64,000 nt of DNA from positions 186,001 to 250,000 of the forward strand of contig JBNMQM010000001.1 of the NCBI GenBank assembly GCA_051278195.1, in the 5' to 3' direction. The notes beneath the pieces are model-generated. The model was given only the letters and a program-made list of their open reading frames with translations, was not told where the DNA came from and did not search any database. The DNA is from JAHRVQ01 sp051278195 (GTDB lineage Bacteria; Pseudomonadota; Gammaproteobacteria; Pseudomonadales; Azotimanducaceae). Each line of letters starts with the position of its first letter. Within the stretch, counting starts at the first letter, position 1. The translations under genes were made by a program, and so were the position numbers. This document shows positions 41,970 to 51,300 of the stretch, in pieces.

Positions 41970-42464
41970 ATGACTAGCTCAAACCCTATTGCCGCCAAGA
42001 AGGTTGTGGCTTTCGACTACGTACTAAAAGATGAATCAGGCATGGAGATGGAACGTAGTGAATCAGCCATGGTTTATCTGCACGGCGCCAACAATATTTT
42101 GAGGGGGTTGGAAGAGGCTCTTGCGGGTTATGGTGAGGGCGACCAAGTTGCTGTAACGCTGCCCCCTGAAAAAGCCTATGGATTGCCGCGACCCGACGCG
42201 CTTCAGCGCGTGCCGATTAAACATCTGCTGACCAAAAGCAAAAAATACAAACCAGGCCAGATTGTAGCCATCAATACTCAGGATGGTCGAAAAGATGCGG
42301 TGATCGTCAAGGTAGGCCGGTTTAATCTTGACCTTGACATGAATCACCCGTTTGCCGGCAAGACCTTAACCTTTGAGGTCTCCATTGGTTCAGTGCGTGA
42401 TGCTACAGCAGAAGAATTGAGCCATGGTCATGCCCATGGCCCGGGTGGTCATCACGGTCACTAG
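41970..42464 (+). CDS. slyD: SlyD-type FKBP peptidyl-prolyl isomerase
   Basis: 164 residues. VVAFDYVLKDESGMEMERSE, YLHGANNILRGLEEALAGY and GDQVAVTLPPEKAYG are the SlyD FKBP and insert-in-flap features, and the C-terminus is His-rich (HGHAHGPGGHHGH), as in metal-binding SlyD. It is a cytosolic prolyl isomerase and chaperone, possibly helping cofactor delivery to the exported metalloenzymes encoded upstream. Its stop shares CTAG with the stop of the convergent amidohydrolase gene. Confidence 0.92.
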   Translation: MTSSNPIAAKKVVAFDYVLKDESGMEMERSESAMVYLHGANNILRGLEEALAGYGEGDQVAVTLPPEKAYGLPRPDALQRVPIKHLLTKSKKYKPGQIVAINTQDGRKDAVIVKVGRFNLDLDMNHPFAGKTLTFEVSIGSVRDATAEELSHGHAHGPGGHHGH

Positions 42465-44218
42465 CTTCTAACGAGCCTGCCGGGCCTTGCGCCGGTATCC
42501 TCATCAAATCGACGTGTGATCACGCCATTGATAATGGTGGCGTCATAGCCTTTTGCGCCCTGCATGAGGCGTGACCCGCCAGCTGGTAGGTCGTTCAGCA
42601 GCTTTAACTCCGTCAGTGCAAGTGCTTCAAAGTTAATCACGTTAATGTCAGCTCGTTTACCCACCTCTAATACTCCGCGGTCATCAAACCCAAATAGCTG
42701 CGCATTTTTCTGCGTGGCTCTGTGGATCAGATGTGGCAGTGGTAACGTGTCACCGCGGCTGCGATCGCGGCCCCAGTAAGAAAGTTGGTACGTTGGATTG
42801 ACCGCATCAAAGATCAAAGATACATGAGCGCCGGCGTCTGAAAGACCAGTGACTGTGGCGTCATCCATTTGCATCTCTCTCACGGCGTCCAAGTTGTGTT
42901 CGGAGTAGTTGGTAAAAAACAAAATGGCCATTGGCAGAATTGAATCGGTTTGAATCAGGTGGTTGTAGAGTAATTCTTCTGCAGAATTGTTCGAAGCTTT
43001 TGCTCTCGCAGCGAAACTCTCTTCAGCTTTTGGCTCGTAAGTGCTTTGGCTCTCTAGAACATATAGCTGTTCAAAATTTGGCTCAATATGCGCGATGCCA
43101 AATTCCATCGATCCCACGGGGATGCCCTGAATATCGTTGGTCTCGGCGAAAATTCGGCTCCTGGTCGCCGGCTCGGCAAGCGCTAATTTTCGCTGCTCAA
43201 GGGGTAACGACTTCAAGGCGAGATAGCTGGGTCGCAGCATCCATGGGTGATAGGTTGAAAGGCTAAACACTAGCCCGGTGGGCCGACTACCAATCTGTGG
43301 ATAAACCTGAGCGCCTTTGCTATTGCCTATTTTTACCTGAGCGATAACCTCGCGCCATTTTCCAACCCAGGCGTCCACCTGAAACAGGGTAAAAGTGGCG
43401 GGCCGGCCGCTGCTTTCGCTGACCCGACTAATCAGATCTACTTCCGCTTCGAGTGCACTATGCTCTTCCATTTCCGGACGGCCAGGACCCAGTGTGCTGG
43501 CCGGGATAATCTGGAATACCCCTTTGTCGGCTCGTTTGAGTGCCTGAGCGATAACCATAACTTCTGTATCGTTGGCGAAAGTTCCGGGTACCGGCTCGCC
43601 CTGAATAGAACGGTGACCGAGTATTCGCGATGTAGAGAAGCCAACTGCACCGGCACCGAGTGCTTCTTCTACAATTTGGCCCATCTGTTCTAGGTCACCT
43701 TCAGTGGCCGCCTGATTTGTCCGGCCTCGTTCACCCATGACGAAATTCCGAACAGCGCCATGCGCAATGAGAGAGCTGATATCGAGTGCATATTCTCGCG
43801 TGTCCAAATAATCCAGATACTCCGGATAAGAACCCCATGCACCCCATGGCATGCCTTCATGCAAAGCGCTGCCGGGGATATCTTCCACACCTTCCATAAG
43901 ATCGATCAGGTCCTGAACACCATCGGGTTTTACTGGAGCGAAACCAACGCCGCAGTTGCCCATCACAATGGTGCCAACCCCATGACTGGCGGAGGGATTC
44001 ATCTCTGAATCCCAGGTGACCTGGCCGTCATAGTGTGTGTGGATATCGACCCAAGCGGGCGTAATAATTCGGCCGTCCGCATCTATGGTTTTTCTGGCTT
44101 CGCCGGTGACTGCTCCGACCGCCGTGATTCGCCCGTCCAAAACGGCCACGCTGCCTGAAAATGGCTCGCCACCTTTGCCGTCGTAGATAGTGCCGTTCTT
44201 AATCAGTAGATCATACAT
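42461..44218 (-). CDS. D-aminoacylase-type amidohydrolase
   Basis: 585 residues from the ATG giving MYDLLIKNGTIYDGKG. It is an amidohydrolase-fold protein with the metal motif DIHTHYDGQVTWD and MGNCGVGFAPV, as in N-acyl-D-amino-acid deacylases, and late GLSDAGAHVSLIFDA. The longer frame to 44386 is possible but lacks homology-like sequence before MYDLL. No ribosome site is clear; the bases before the start read GGTTCCTCCT. Substrate class only inferred. Confidence 0.85.
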   Translation of the reverse strand: MYDLLIKNGTIYDGKGGEPFSGSVAVLDGRITAVGAVTGEARKTIDADGRIITPAWVDIHTHYDGQVTWDSEMNPSASHGVGTIVMGNCGVGFAPVKPDGVQDLIDLMEGVEDIPGSALHEGMPWGAWGSYPEYLDYLDTREYALDISSLIAHGAVRNFVMGERGRTNQAATEGDLEQMGQIVEEALGAGAVGFSTSRILGHRSIQGEPVPGTFANDTEVMVIAQALKRADKGVFQIIPASTLGPGRPEMEEHSALEAEVDLISRVSESSGRPATFTLFQVDAWVGKWREVIAQVKIGNSKGAQVYPQIGSRPTGLVFSLSTYHPWMLRPSYLALKSLPLEQRKLALAEPATRSRIFAETNDIQGIPVGSMEFGIAHIEPNFEQLYVLESQSTYEPKAEESFAARAKASNNSAEELLYNHLIQTDSILPMAILFFTNYSEHNLDAVREMQMDDATVTGLSDAGAHVSLIFDAVNPTYQLSYWGRDRSRGDTLPLPHLIHRATQKNAQLFGFDDRGVLEVGKRADINVINFEALALTELKLLNDLPAGGSRLMQGAKGYDATIINGVITRRFDEDTGARPGRLVRS

Positions 44219-44744
44219 AGGAGGAACCATTTGGAAGGTGCCTGCAGAATGTAGCACCTCAGGCGCGATTTCGCCTAGCATGAGCGTTGCTTCTCGATAC
44301 CTTCTGATCAACATAGTATTACCAAAGGTAACAATATTGTGATCCGCATGGTGCAGTGCAGCGTAAGCTGCGTATTGGATGTTCAAACCCTACAAAGAAA
44401 CACAGGAAGATGAAGAAATTTGCTTTTAGCCGATAGGCAGCTGTTTTTATTTCAACCTCAGCGAGCGCGGGCACCTACATAGATTACAGGTGATTTAAGG
44501 AATGCGAGCAGCTAGTCGATAAAGAATTTGCAGATTCTGGTTTAACATTTGGACGTCAGTACATGGTCAAGCGCAGCTAGAGCCTTCTTTACTAATGGCT
44601 ATGCTTGGAATGACTCTGGCAGGCGCAAACAACTAGGCAGTACCTGCGTCACCGCGCCCAACGGTCGTAACGTCTTAGAGTTGGAGATTGATTTCGGTAT
44701 TCACGTCGTAGCTAAAGAAATTTTCGCGTCGTTATAATTTGACG

Positions 44745-44858
44745 CAATGAAAGATAGTTCGAGATTCCCGACTCCCTCTTGTCGGAAACATGTGTGCCTC
44801 TGCCCCTCGGGCGATGCACGCACTTTATAAGGCTCTGCTTCGGCAGGGCCTTTTTTTT
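44745..44858 (+). ncRNA. Candidate structured small RNA with intrinsic terminator
   Basis: No ORF lies here, yet three hairpins follow each other: CCGAC/GTCGG (44768-44785, 8-nt loop), GTGC..GCCC/GGGC..GCAC (44794-44819), and the terminator stem at 44830-44851 with a T run. A TATAAT at 44733-44738 could be the -10, with no good -35. The start is a guess from that -10. I do not recognise a known RNA family. Confidence 0.4.
44830..44858 (+). terminator. Strong rho-independent terminator
   Basis: AGGCTCTGC-TTCG-GCAGGGCCT forms a 9-bp stem (one G-U) with a UUCG tetraloop followed by eight T. No plus-strand gene lies upstream within 2 kb except slyD at 42464, so it most likely ends a non-coding transcript. 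Confidence 0.85.
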
Positions 44859-45290
44859 GCCCAAAAAGCTTTTAAAATCAGCCAAATTAGTGGTGCAGCA
44901 GTCGATCGCGGCCACATCCATGACGTTTGCGTGTCGACCGTTTGAGGCCAGCCTGTTGCGGATGATCTGACGCGATCTCAGCCTTCCTTTATAAGTATAG
45001 ATCGACTTCTGTTTTTAGATTGGCAAAGGGTTGCCTCTTCTCTTTTAAAGGTTGAGGCGAGGCCTCGTTCTTAGTTACTATAGGCGTCCCGCAGGTTGCG
45101 CCCGGAAGGTTTAAGGCGTTAACAAACTAATTGAGAGCGAATTCAACCCCGAAGACAAAGGGTGCTCGACGTTATGGCTGTGAGCTAAGGTCGTGATCTA
45201 GAACTAAAACCGGAATGAAGAATTATAAATACCACGGTAGATCTAGCTCTAAAAAGAGATTTTGTTCGATTCAAACACAGAGAAGTCCTC

Positions 45291-46622
45291 ATGAAATATG
45301 CTTGGAAGACGGCGTTAGCTTCGCTATCAAAAGCGTTCGCTTGTGCCTGCCTGTTAGTAGCCTCGCAATCACTGCTGGCGGCCCCCGTGGATCGACAGGC
45401 GATATATACCGAAGCGCGTGGCAATTTGCAGAATGGCGAGGCACAAAAAGCCTACAAGTTGCTCATAGAAAACGAAGCGGAGTGGTCCGGCGAGGATGCC
45501 TACGACTATTTGCTCGGGGTCGCCGCACTCGATAGTGGTAAGCCTGGTGAAGCCATATTTAGTTTGCAGCGCCTCATCGCAAGCAAACCAGATTTTGCCG
45601 GTGCGCGCATGGAGTTGGCCCGGGCGTATTTTGAAATCGGTGACAACGAATTGGCACGGAAAGAATTTACGCGCATTTTGAGCGAAAGCCCGCCGCCAAA
45701 TGTGCTTGCTGCAAGCAACGACTATATGAAGGCAATTGACGTCCGCGCCCGGCAGTACAAATCTGATATTCAATACACGTTTGATTTTGGCTTAGGCTAT
45801 GACAGCAATGCCCCTGCGGCCACTGCTGACGATGTGTTTCTTAACTTTAGGCTCAGCCCTAACAATCTCGAACAAAGTTCTTCATTTGCCAGTTCGTCGC
45901 TCGGTGCTGTTTACAATCGACCGCTCGGACCGGAATCTCAGCTCCTGTTGAATGCGCGTCTGGATCATCGGATGAACCCGTCTACCCATTTTGTTGATGC
46001 ATCTAATGTTGACCTTGGTGTTGGCTGGATGTTTTCAAAGGGCGCCAACATGTTCTCGGTTTCAGCCAATAGAGTTTTTTCTTGGTTGGACCGTGATAAG
46101 AACAAAAACGATACCGGCTTAAATCTGACCTACAGCCGAAAGCTGAACGCTACTTGGAATCTGATGGCCTTTGTCCGTGCCAGCGAAGTAAGGTTCGACG
46201 AGGCAGTCCTTGAGATTCAAGATGTCGATCGGCTGAGTTATGGCTTAACAGTGAGCCAAACCTTCACGAGTGCGGTGATGAACTTGACCTTCAGCGCTGG
46301 CGAAGATGACGCACAGCAAGCAGCGTCACCTTTTTCGACCGATGTGTATGGCGTTAGTTTTAGTAACAGCTGGTACAGGCCTGGCGGCAAAATCTACTTT
46401 GTCGAAGCCGGTTTTAGCACCACTGAATACGATGACCCCTTCTTTGCGATCAATCGAGAAGATGATCTGTTGTCGCTCGCGTTGGGTGCTACCTGGTCGA
46501 AGTTTCCCATTGAAGATTGGACGACAACGCTCAGGGTAGGCTACAGCGAGAAGGATTCTACGGTGAGTCTTTACGAGTTCGACCGATTAGAAGTCGGTTT
46601 CACATTCCAAAAACTATTATAA
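45291..46622 (+). CDS. Slam-like outer membrane protein (TPR plus DUF560-type barrel)
   Basis: 443 residues. The signal peptide ends SQSLLAA. Residues about 33-140 contain TPR-like helices (DYLLGVAALDSGKPGEAIFS, MELARAYFEIGDNELARKEF). Residues about 150-443 are a beta barrel with alternating polar/aromatic strands and a typical C-terminal Phe-containing strand (VGFTFQKLL). TPR plus a roughly 290-residue barrel is the plan of Slam proteins (DUF560), which move lipoproteins or hemophilin-like proteins across the outer membrane. It is the first gene of an operon with FecR and a giant lipoprotein, 11 bases before the next start. Confidence 0.75.
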   Translation: MKYAWKTALASLSKAFACACLLVASQSLLAAPVDRQAIYTEARGNLQNGEAQKAYKLLIENEAEWSGEDAYDYLLGVAALDSGKPGEAIFSLQRLIASKPDFAGARMELARAYFEIGDNELARKEFTRILSESPPPNVLAASNDYMKAIDVRARQYKSDIQYTFDFGLGYDSNAPAATADDVFLNFRLSPNNLEQSSSFASSSLGAVYNRPLGPESQLLLNARLDHRMNPSTHFVDASNVDLGVGWMFSKGANMFSVSANRVFSWLDRDKNKNDTGLNLTYSRKLNATWNLMAFVRASEVRFDEAVLEIQDVDRLSYGLTVSQTFTSAVMNLTFSAGEDDAQQAASPFSTDVYGVSFSNSWYRPGGKIYFVEAGFSTTEYDDPFFAINREDDLLSLALGATWSKFPIEDWTTTLRVGYSEKDSTVSLYEFDRLEVGFTFQKLL

Positions 46623-46633
46623 GGAGAGCTTAG

Positions 46634-48289
46634 ATGCGAATTTTTACAGTAAATAGCCTAAAAGCTCTCGGTCTTGCAGCGCTGATGAGCGCGATGATTT
46701 CGATGCCCGCCTTTGCGAATGTTGGGCGTGTGCTTTACACCTTTGGTGCCGTAACGGTAGAAAAACCGGCTATCAGTGTTTTACGCCGCGGCGGTAACAT
46801 CGAAGAAGGTGATGTGATTGTGACCGGTCCCAAGGGATACGCACAAATCAAATTGGCAGACGGGACTAAGATCGCGATTCGGCCCGAGTCCCGTTTTGTG
46901 ATTGAAGCACTAGAAGCACCCGCGACAGCTACAACGCCAGCTATCGGTGCAGGTACTGCACTGCGTGCGAGTTTTAACTTACAAAAAGGCGGCTTTCGAA
47001 CTATTACAGGCGGCATTGCCAAGCGTGACCCCACGGCTTACCGGGTGTCGACACCTTCCGCGGTTATTAGCGTCCGAGGTACTAACTATATGGCGCGTAT
47101 TTGTTCGGCAAATTGTGGCGGCGGTACTGACGATGGACTTTACGTCGGTGTTTCCGATGGCGCTGTGAGTCTCAGTAATGGTGCCGGTTCTCTGAACTTG
47201 TCCAACGACCAATTTGGCTTTGCGGCCAATTTCAATACACCTCCGGCTCGACTCATTGCTCCGCCAACATCCTTGCAAGATGATGGCCTTGGTGTGTTGG
47301 AGGGAGCCGCGGAAGAGGAAAGTGGTGATGAGGGCTCTGGTTCGAGTGAACCTTCCGGCTCGGAGACTTCGGGTGATGAATCGGGCTCCGAATCAGAAGG
47401 TGACTCGGCATCATCCGTTGCCTCGTCCAGAAGTGGTGCCGTCAGCACAAAGGCGACGACGACGGCCGCCGGTGGGACCACAACGACAACCAAGACTGGG
47501 CCAGATGAGGGTGACCTCGATCGGGAAATAATAGCTGTCGGTTCAGATGGTCAGCCAGTTGATCTGACAGGGGGGGAGGAAACGTCCGTTCCGAGAGGGT
47601 TGGCATTTGTTGTCGCCGGGCGTGCGATTGGTGTAAACGCGAATGGTGAAACCTTCACGTTCGATGAGGATAACAACCTCGCAGGATTTGACGATGTTGC
47701 AAGCGAAGGTTTGCCAACTTCTTATGCTCTGGGTGATGCGGTAAATAGGAATGTTGGTTTTGATCCGGTTAGCGCCATTAAGTGGGGTCGTTGGGGAGGT
47801 GGTGTTGCGACACAGTCAACGGCTGGTGAAGTGACCAATTTAGATTTAAACAACGAAAGTTTGCACTGGGTATCGATTGACCAGGATGAAGTCATTCCCA
47901 CTCAAGCGATTACGGGTTCTGCGAGTTACACGTTGGTAGGTAACACTGACCCTACAGACAACTTGGGTAATGTCGGTATCCTTGGTTCGGCATCACTTAG
48001 CGCAGACTTCACGAATGCGACAGTGCAAAGTAGTTTGCAGCTTGGTATCAATAGTCAAAATTGGACGGCGACCGGTTCTGGCGCAATCACGACAAACATC
48101 TTCAATGGCTTGTACGGTACAGTCAGTGTCGATGGTGATGTCGGTGCTACTGGCTCGTTCGGTGGCGCCTTCGGTGGTTTTGGTACCTCTGGTGTTCCTA
48201 CTGGAGCCGGGATGACTTACCAACTTTCAAATGGCACGGCGACAGTCAGTGGCGCAGCCGTATTTAATAACGCAGGCAATGCGCAATAA
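46634..48289 (+). CDS. FecR domain protein with a C-terminal barrel-like domain
   Basis: 551 residues. A signal peptide ends MISMPAFA. FecR domain (about residues 35-200): GRVLYTFGAVTVEK, GDVIVTGPKGYAQIKLADGT, FRTITGGIAKRDPTAYRVST and VISVRGTNY. A Ser/Gly/Glu-rich linker (about 225-290) follows. The C-terminal part (about 420-551) has repeated GSASLSADFTNATV-like strands ending in a Gly-rich hairpin (GSFGGAFGGFGTSG), as in TbpB-type or autotransporter-like 8-strand barrels. This is not the cytoplasmic FecR signalling form but a secreted one. It follows the Slam-like gene, with AAGGAGAG before its ATG. Confidence 0.78.
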   Translation: MRIFTVNSLKALGLAALMSAMISMPAFANVGRVLYTFGAVTVEKPAISVLRRGGNIEEGDVIVTGPKGYAQIKLADGTKIAIRPESRFVIEALEAPATATTPAIGAGTALRASFNLQKGGFRTITGGIAKRDPTAYRVSTPSAVISVRGTNYMARICSANCGGGTDDGLYVGVSDGAVSLSNGAGSLNLSNDQFGFAANFNTPPARLIAPPTSLQDDGLGVLEGAAEEESGDEGSGSSEPSGSETSGDESGSESEGDSASSVASSRSGAVSTKATTTAAGGTTTTTKTGPDEGDLDREIIAVGSDGQPVDLTGGEETSVPRGLAFVVAGRAIGVNANGETFTFDEDNNLAGFDDVASEGLPTSYALGDAVNRNVGFDPVSAIKWGRWGGGVATQSTAGEVTNLDLNNESLHWVSIDQDEVIPTQAITGSASYTLVGNTDPTDNLGNVGILGSASLSADFTNATVQSSLQLGINSQNWTATGSGAITTNIFNGLYGTVSVDGDVGATGSFGGAFGGFGTSGVPTGAGMTYQLSNGTATVSGAAVFNNAGNAQ

Positions 48290-48314
48290 GAAATTTAACG
48301 AAAAGTTACCCAAT

Positions 48315-51300
48315 ATGACTATGAATAAAACGAGAAAAGTTTCGGCTTTGTGGAAGACTGCGACCGCTGCGGCCTGTGTCCTCATAGTGACTGCCTGTGG
48401 CGGCGGTGGTGGTGGTAGTGATCCAGCTGCATCGCCTTCGGCCTCGCCGCTAGGAGTTTTGCCGCCCGCGTCCGGTAATACGACGACGATTTCTGGTGCG
48501 GTAACGAAAGGCCCAGTTTCTGGAGCTGTGCTTGAGTTGTTTGATATTGATACTTTTGGTCAGCCGCTAGGGGCAGCTGTTGCGACTGGCACCACGACGC
48601 TTGATGGTAATTTTTCAATCTCAGTCCCGACCGATTCTGGCACTCTGCTGGTTGTGTCGAGCGGTGGCTCATTTATCGACGAGTCAGATCAGGAGCCCGA
48701 TGTCGCTCAAAAGCGTCGAATTCAGTTAGCCGCCAATGAATCATTTTTTTCATTGTTACCCCAGGGACAAACAGCTGTTGCCGTCACGCCTATTACGACT
48801 GCCTTGGTGCTTCGAGGCCGGATTCTGGGTGGTCCTGATGGGTCCTTTCTCTCGAAATTTAATGCGTCAAAAGCTGTGCTCGACACGCAAGCAGGGTTTG
48901 ATGTTCTTGCAACTATCCCAGCAAACCCGGTTGCACCGGAGTCGAATGCGACTGAGGCGCAAAAGCAATATGCTTTGTTGCTCGGCGGTTTGGCTAACCT
49001 GGCGAATAATGTGGCAATTCAGTTGGGTGCAAGCGCGCCCACTTACGACATGATCGTCGCTATTACCTTCGACCTTGTTGATGGCCAATTTGATGGTTTG
49101 TCCTTTGGTCAAGCGAATGTGCCAGGACCAATCCTGTTACCCACAGATTTAGATTTTGCGGCAGAAGTGAATCGATTCCGAAATAACAACTTCGATAACT
49201 TCAGCACCACAATTGTCCCTTCTATAGAAGTGACCACGTTCGCGAATAACGCACCGACTGCCAGTGCAGGCGCTGACGCAGCAACGCCACAAAATACCGC
49301 GGTGCAGCTCGATGGCACCGCTAGCACCGATCCTGACAGCGGTGTTTTTTATAGCTGGGTGCAAACTTCAGGTACGACGGTAACGTTGGATAACGATGCA
49401 GTAGCGGCGCCGTCTTTTAATGCGCCGCAAAGGCTGGTCGGTAACGAGACGTTGATTTTCGAACTAACGGTGATCGACACGATAGGTTTAACGTCGGTCG
49501 ATAGCGTTGAAGTTCAAGTAATAGGTGCGGTCCCGGCGACCTTCTGGGTTGTTGACGACGCTGAAGCCGGTGATGGTATAGGTGTCGATTTTGATGGTGG
49601 TGGTCGGATTACGTTGAATACCGATGGCACCGGCAATCTTCTGGACGATGTGGGCACAAAAACTTTTACTTATGTTGTAGCAGCTAACGTACTCACCTTG
49701 AATTTCTCTCCTGCCCGTCTAGTTGACGATGAGGATGAGTTTTTCGATGTCGATGGCGATGGCGTTTTTGATGATCAATTTCTGGTCGAAGATTTCGCTG
49801 ATTTCTTTGAGCTTACTCTCACTGCGGACACCCCGAATGGTGACGTGTTTAGCTTTCGTGAATCTGGAACCCGTACCTTTACGCCCATAATGGCAGACGA
49901 CACAAAGGCTCCAGAACCCTACAATCTTACCGATATGGTGACGGCACTTGATCCTGGGCAGGCCACGCCTTTTAGTTTTGCGGACGGTGACCAAAGAACG
50001 CTGCTGTTTAATAGTTTTGCGACTTTCAACACGCTGCTCGAAGATGATGACCTTTACCAAGACCTCTTTACCTTCAACGCGAATGGCAGTGGCACGACCC
50101 TGAACAACGGTGTGAACTTTACTTACACCGTTGCGACTGATGGTAGTTTGGGTGTGACCTTTGTTAACGGTGAATCGGCGAAATATATCAACCTAGAGAC
50201 ACGCCCGTCTGGGGATATTATGGCAAGCGAATTCACTTTGACAGCACCACTTGTGACCGGCGATGACGCCTTTATCGGTGATGTTTCATTGTCGATTCCT
50301 GTCAATACCGCCGCGCCGGTTCCAAGCACATTGGCAGATGCAGCGGGTATTTATTCCGGCACGTTTTTTGATGACGAGATTCCAAATGCTAATCTTGATT
50401 TACGGCTGAACCCAGATGGGACGGGCTCGCTTAACTTCGATTCCGTTGCCTCAAGATTTTTCCTCTATGACTTCGATGACGTTGTCGTATTCCGCAGCAA
50501 TTTTGGTGTTTGTTGGAATCTAGATGGTAACAACGATATTGTGGTGAATAGAGCCCAAAGCCTGAATGAAATTCCGAATACTTTTAGTAGTGAAACGACA
50601 CCTGCGTTTTGTTCAGCATTGACTGAAGCGGGCACTGGTTTTCAGTTTAATCTGATCCAGCTAGATAACGATGGCACAACATTCAAGCATTTTGACCGAA
50701 GGCTCGACAGCTGTTCTCAAGATGTAACGCCCCCTTGCTCGGGCACGCCGACCTTGTCCCTATCGGACTTCAACCTTCGAATCACAACACGCACGCCACT
50801 GACAGCAACGCCACCGGTCGCCGCGCTTGATACAGGACAAACCCCAGATGCCATGCTGGTCGTCGTCGATCTGCTGGCGAATGATGTGGCGCGAGATTTA
50901 GCCATTGACCCAACCTCAGTCACGATCGTTCGTGGGCCATTTTTTGGTACTGCCAGTGTGGACGCGACTAATGGTCAGTTGAGCTACACACCTAATCCCG
51001 GTATTACTCAAGATGTTCTCAATTATATCGTGCGCGATACCGCGGGTAATCCGTCTCAGGTACAAACGATTGAAATCGTGATAAGTCCATGTGCTGAGAT
51101 TAACGGCTCTAGAGGTTTCTTTGATCGCTTCTCTGGAGACTGTGATTACGCGGGTATTGTCGGTGCCGGTAATGCGGCAACCGCGAACGTGACGTTTGGA
51201 CCGCTACCTATGGGCGGCGTGCACAAATTTAATGACTCTCTGTTTATTGGTCAGGATTTTAACACCGATGCAGATCTAGCTGGCGCCGGTATTACGCAAG

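Larger units (their letters stand above)
44219..45290. other. Roughly 1-kb non-coding region
   Basis: It lies between divergent genes (amidohydrolase leftwards, the Slam-like operon rightwards). The plus strand holds a terminator and a likely small RNA (44745-44858). Further right are short inverted repeats: GGCAA-aggg-TTGCC at 45022-45035 and CGAGGCCTCG at 45058-45067, within what could be a structured leader of the surface operon. A 62-codon ORF at 44549-44737 has no family features. A stretch near 44500-44575 reads protein-like (FADSGLTFGRQYMVKR) but has stops on both sides. Confidence 0.5.

Noticed and set aside
44549..44737. 62-codon ORF in the 1-kb non-coding region
   Set aside because: TTG start without a ribosome site, no homology-like sequence, and a TATAAT inside its end.
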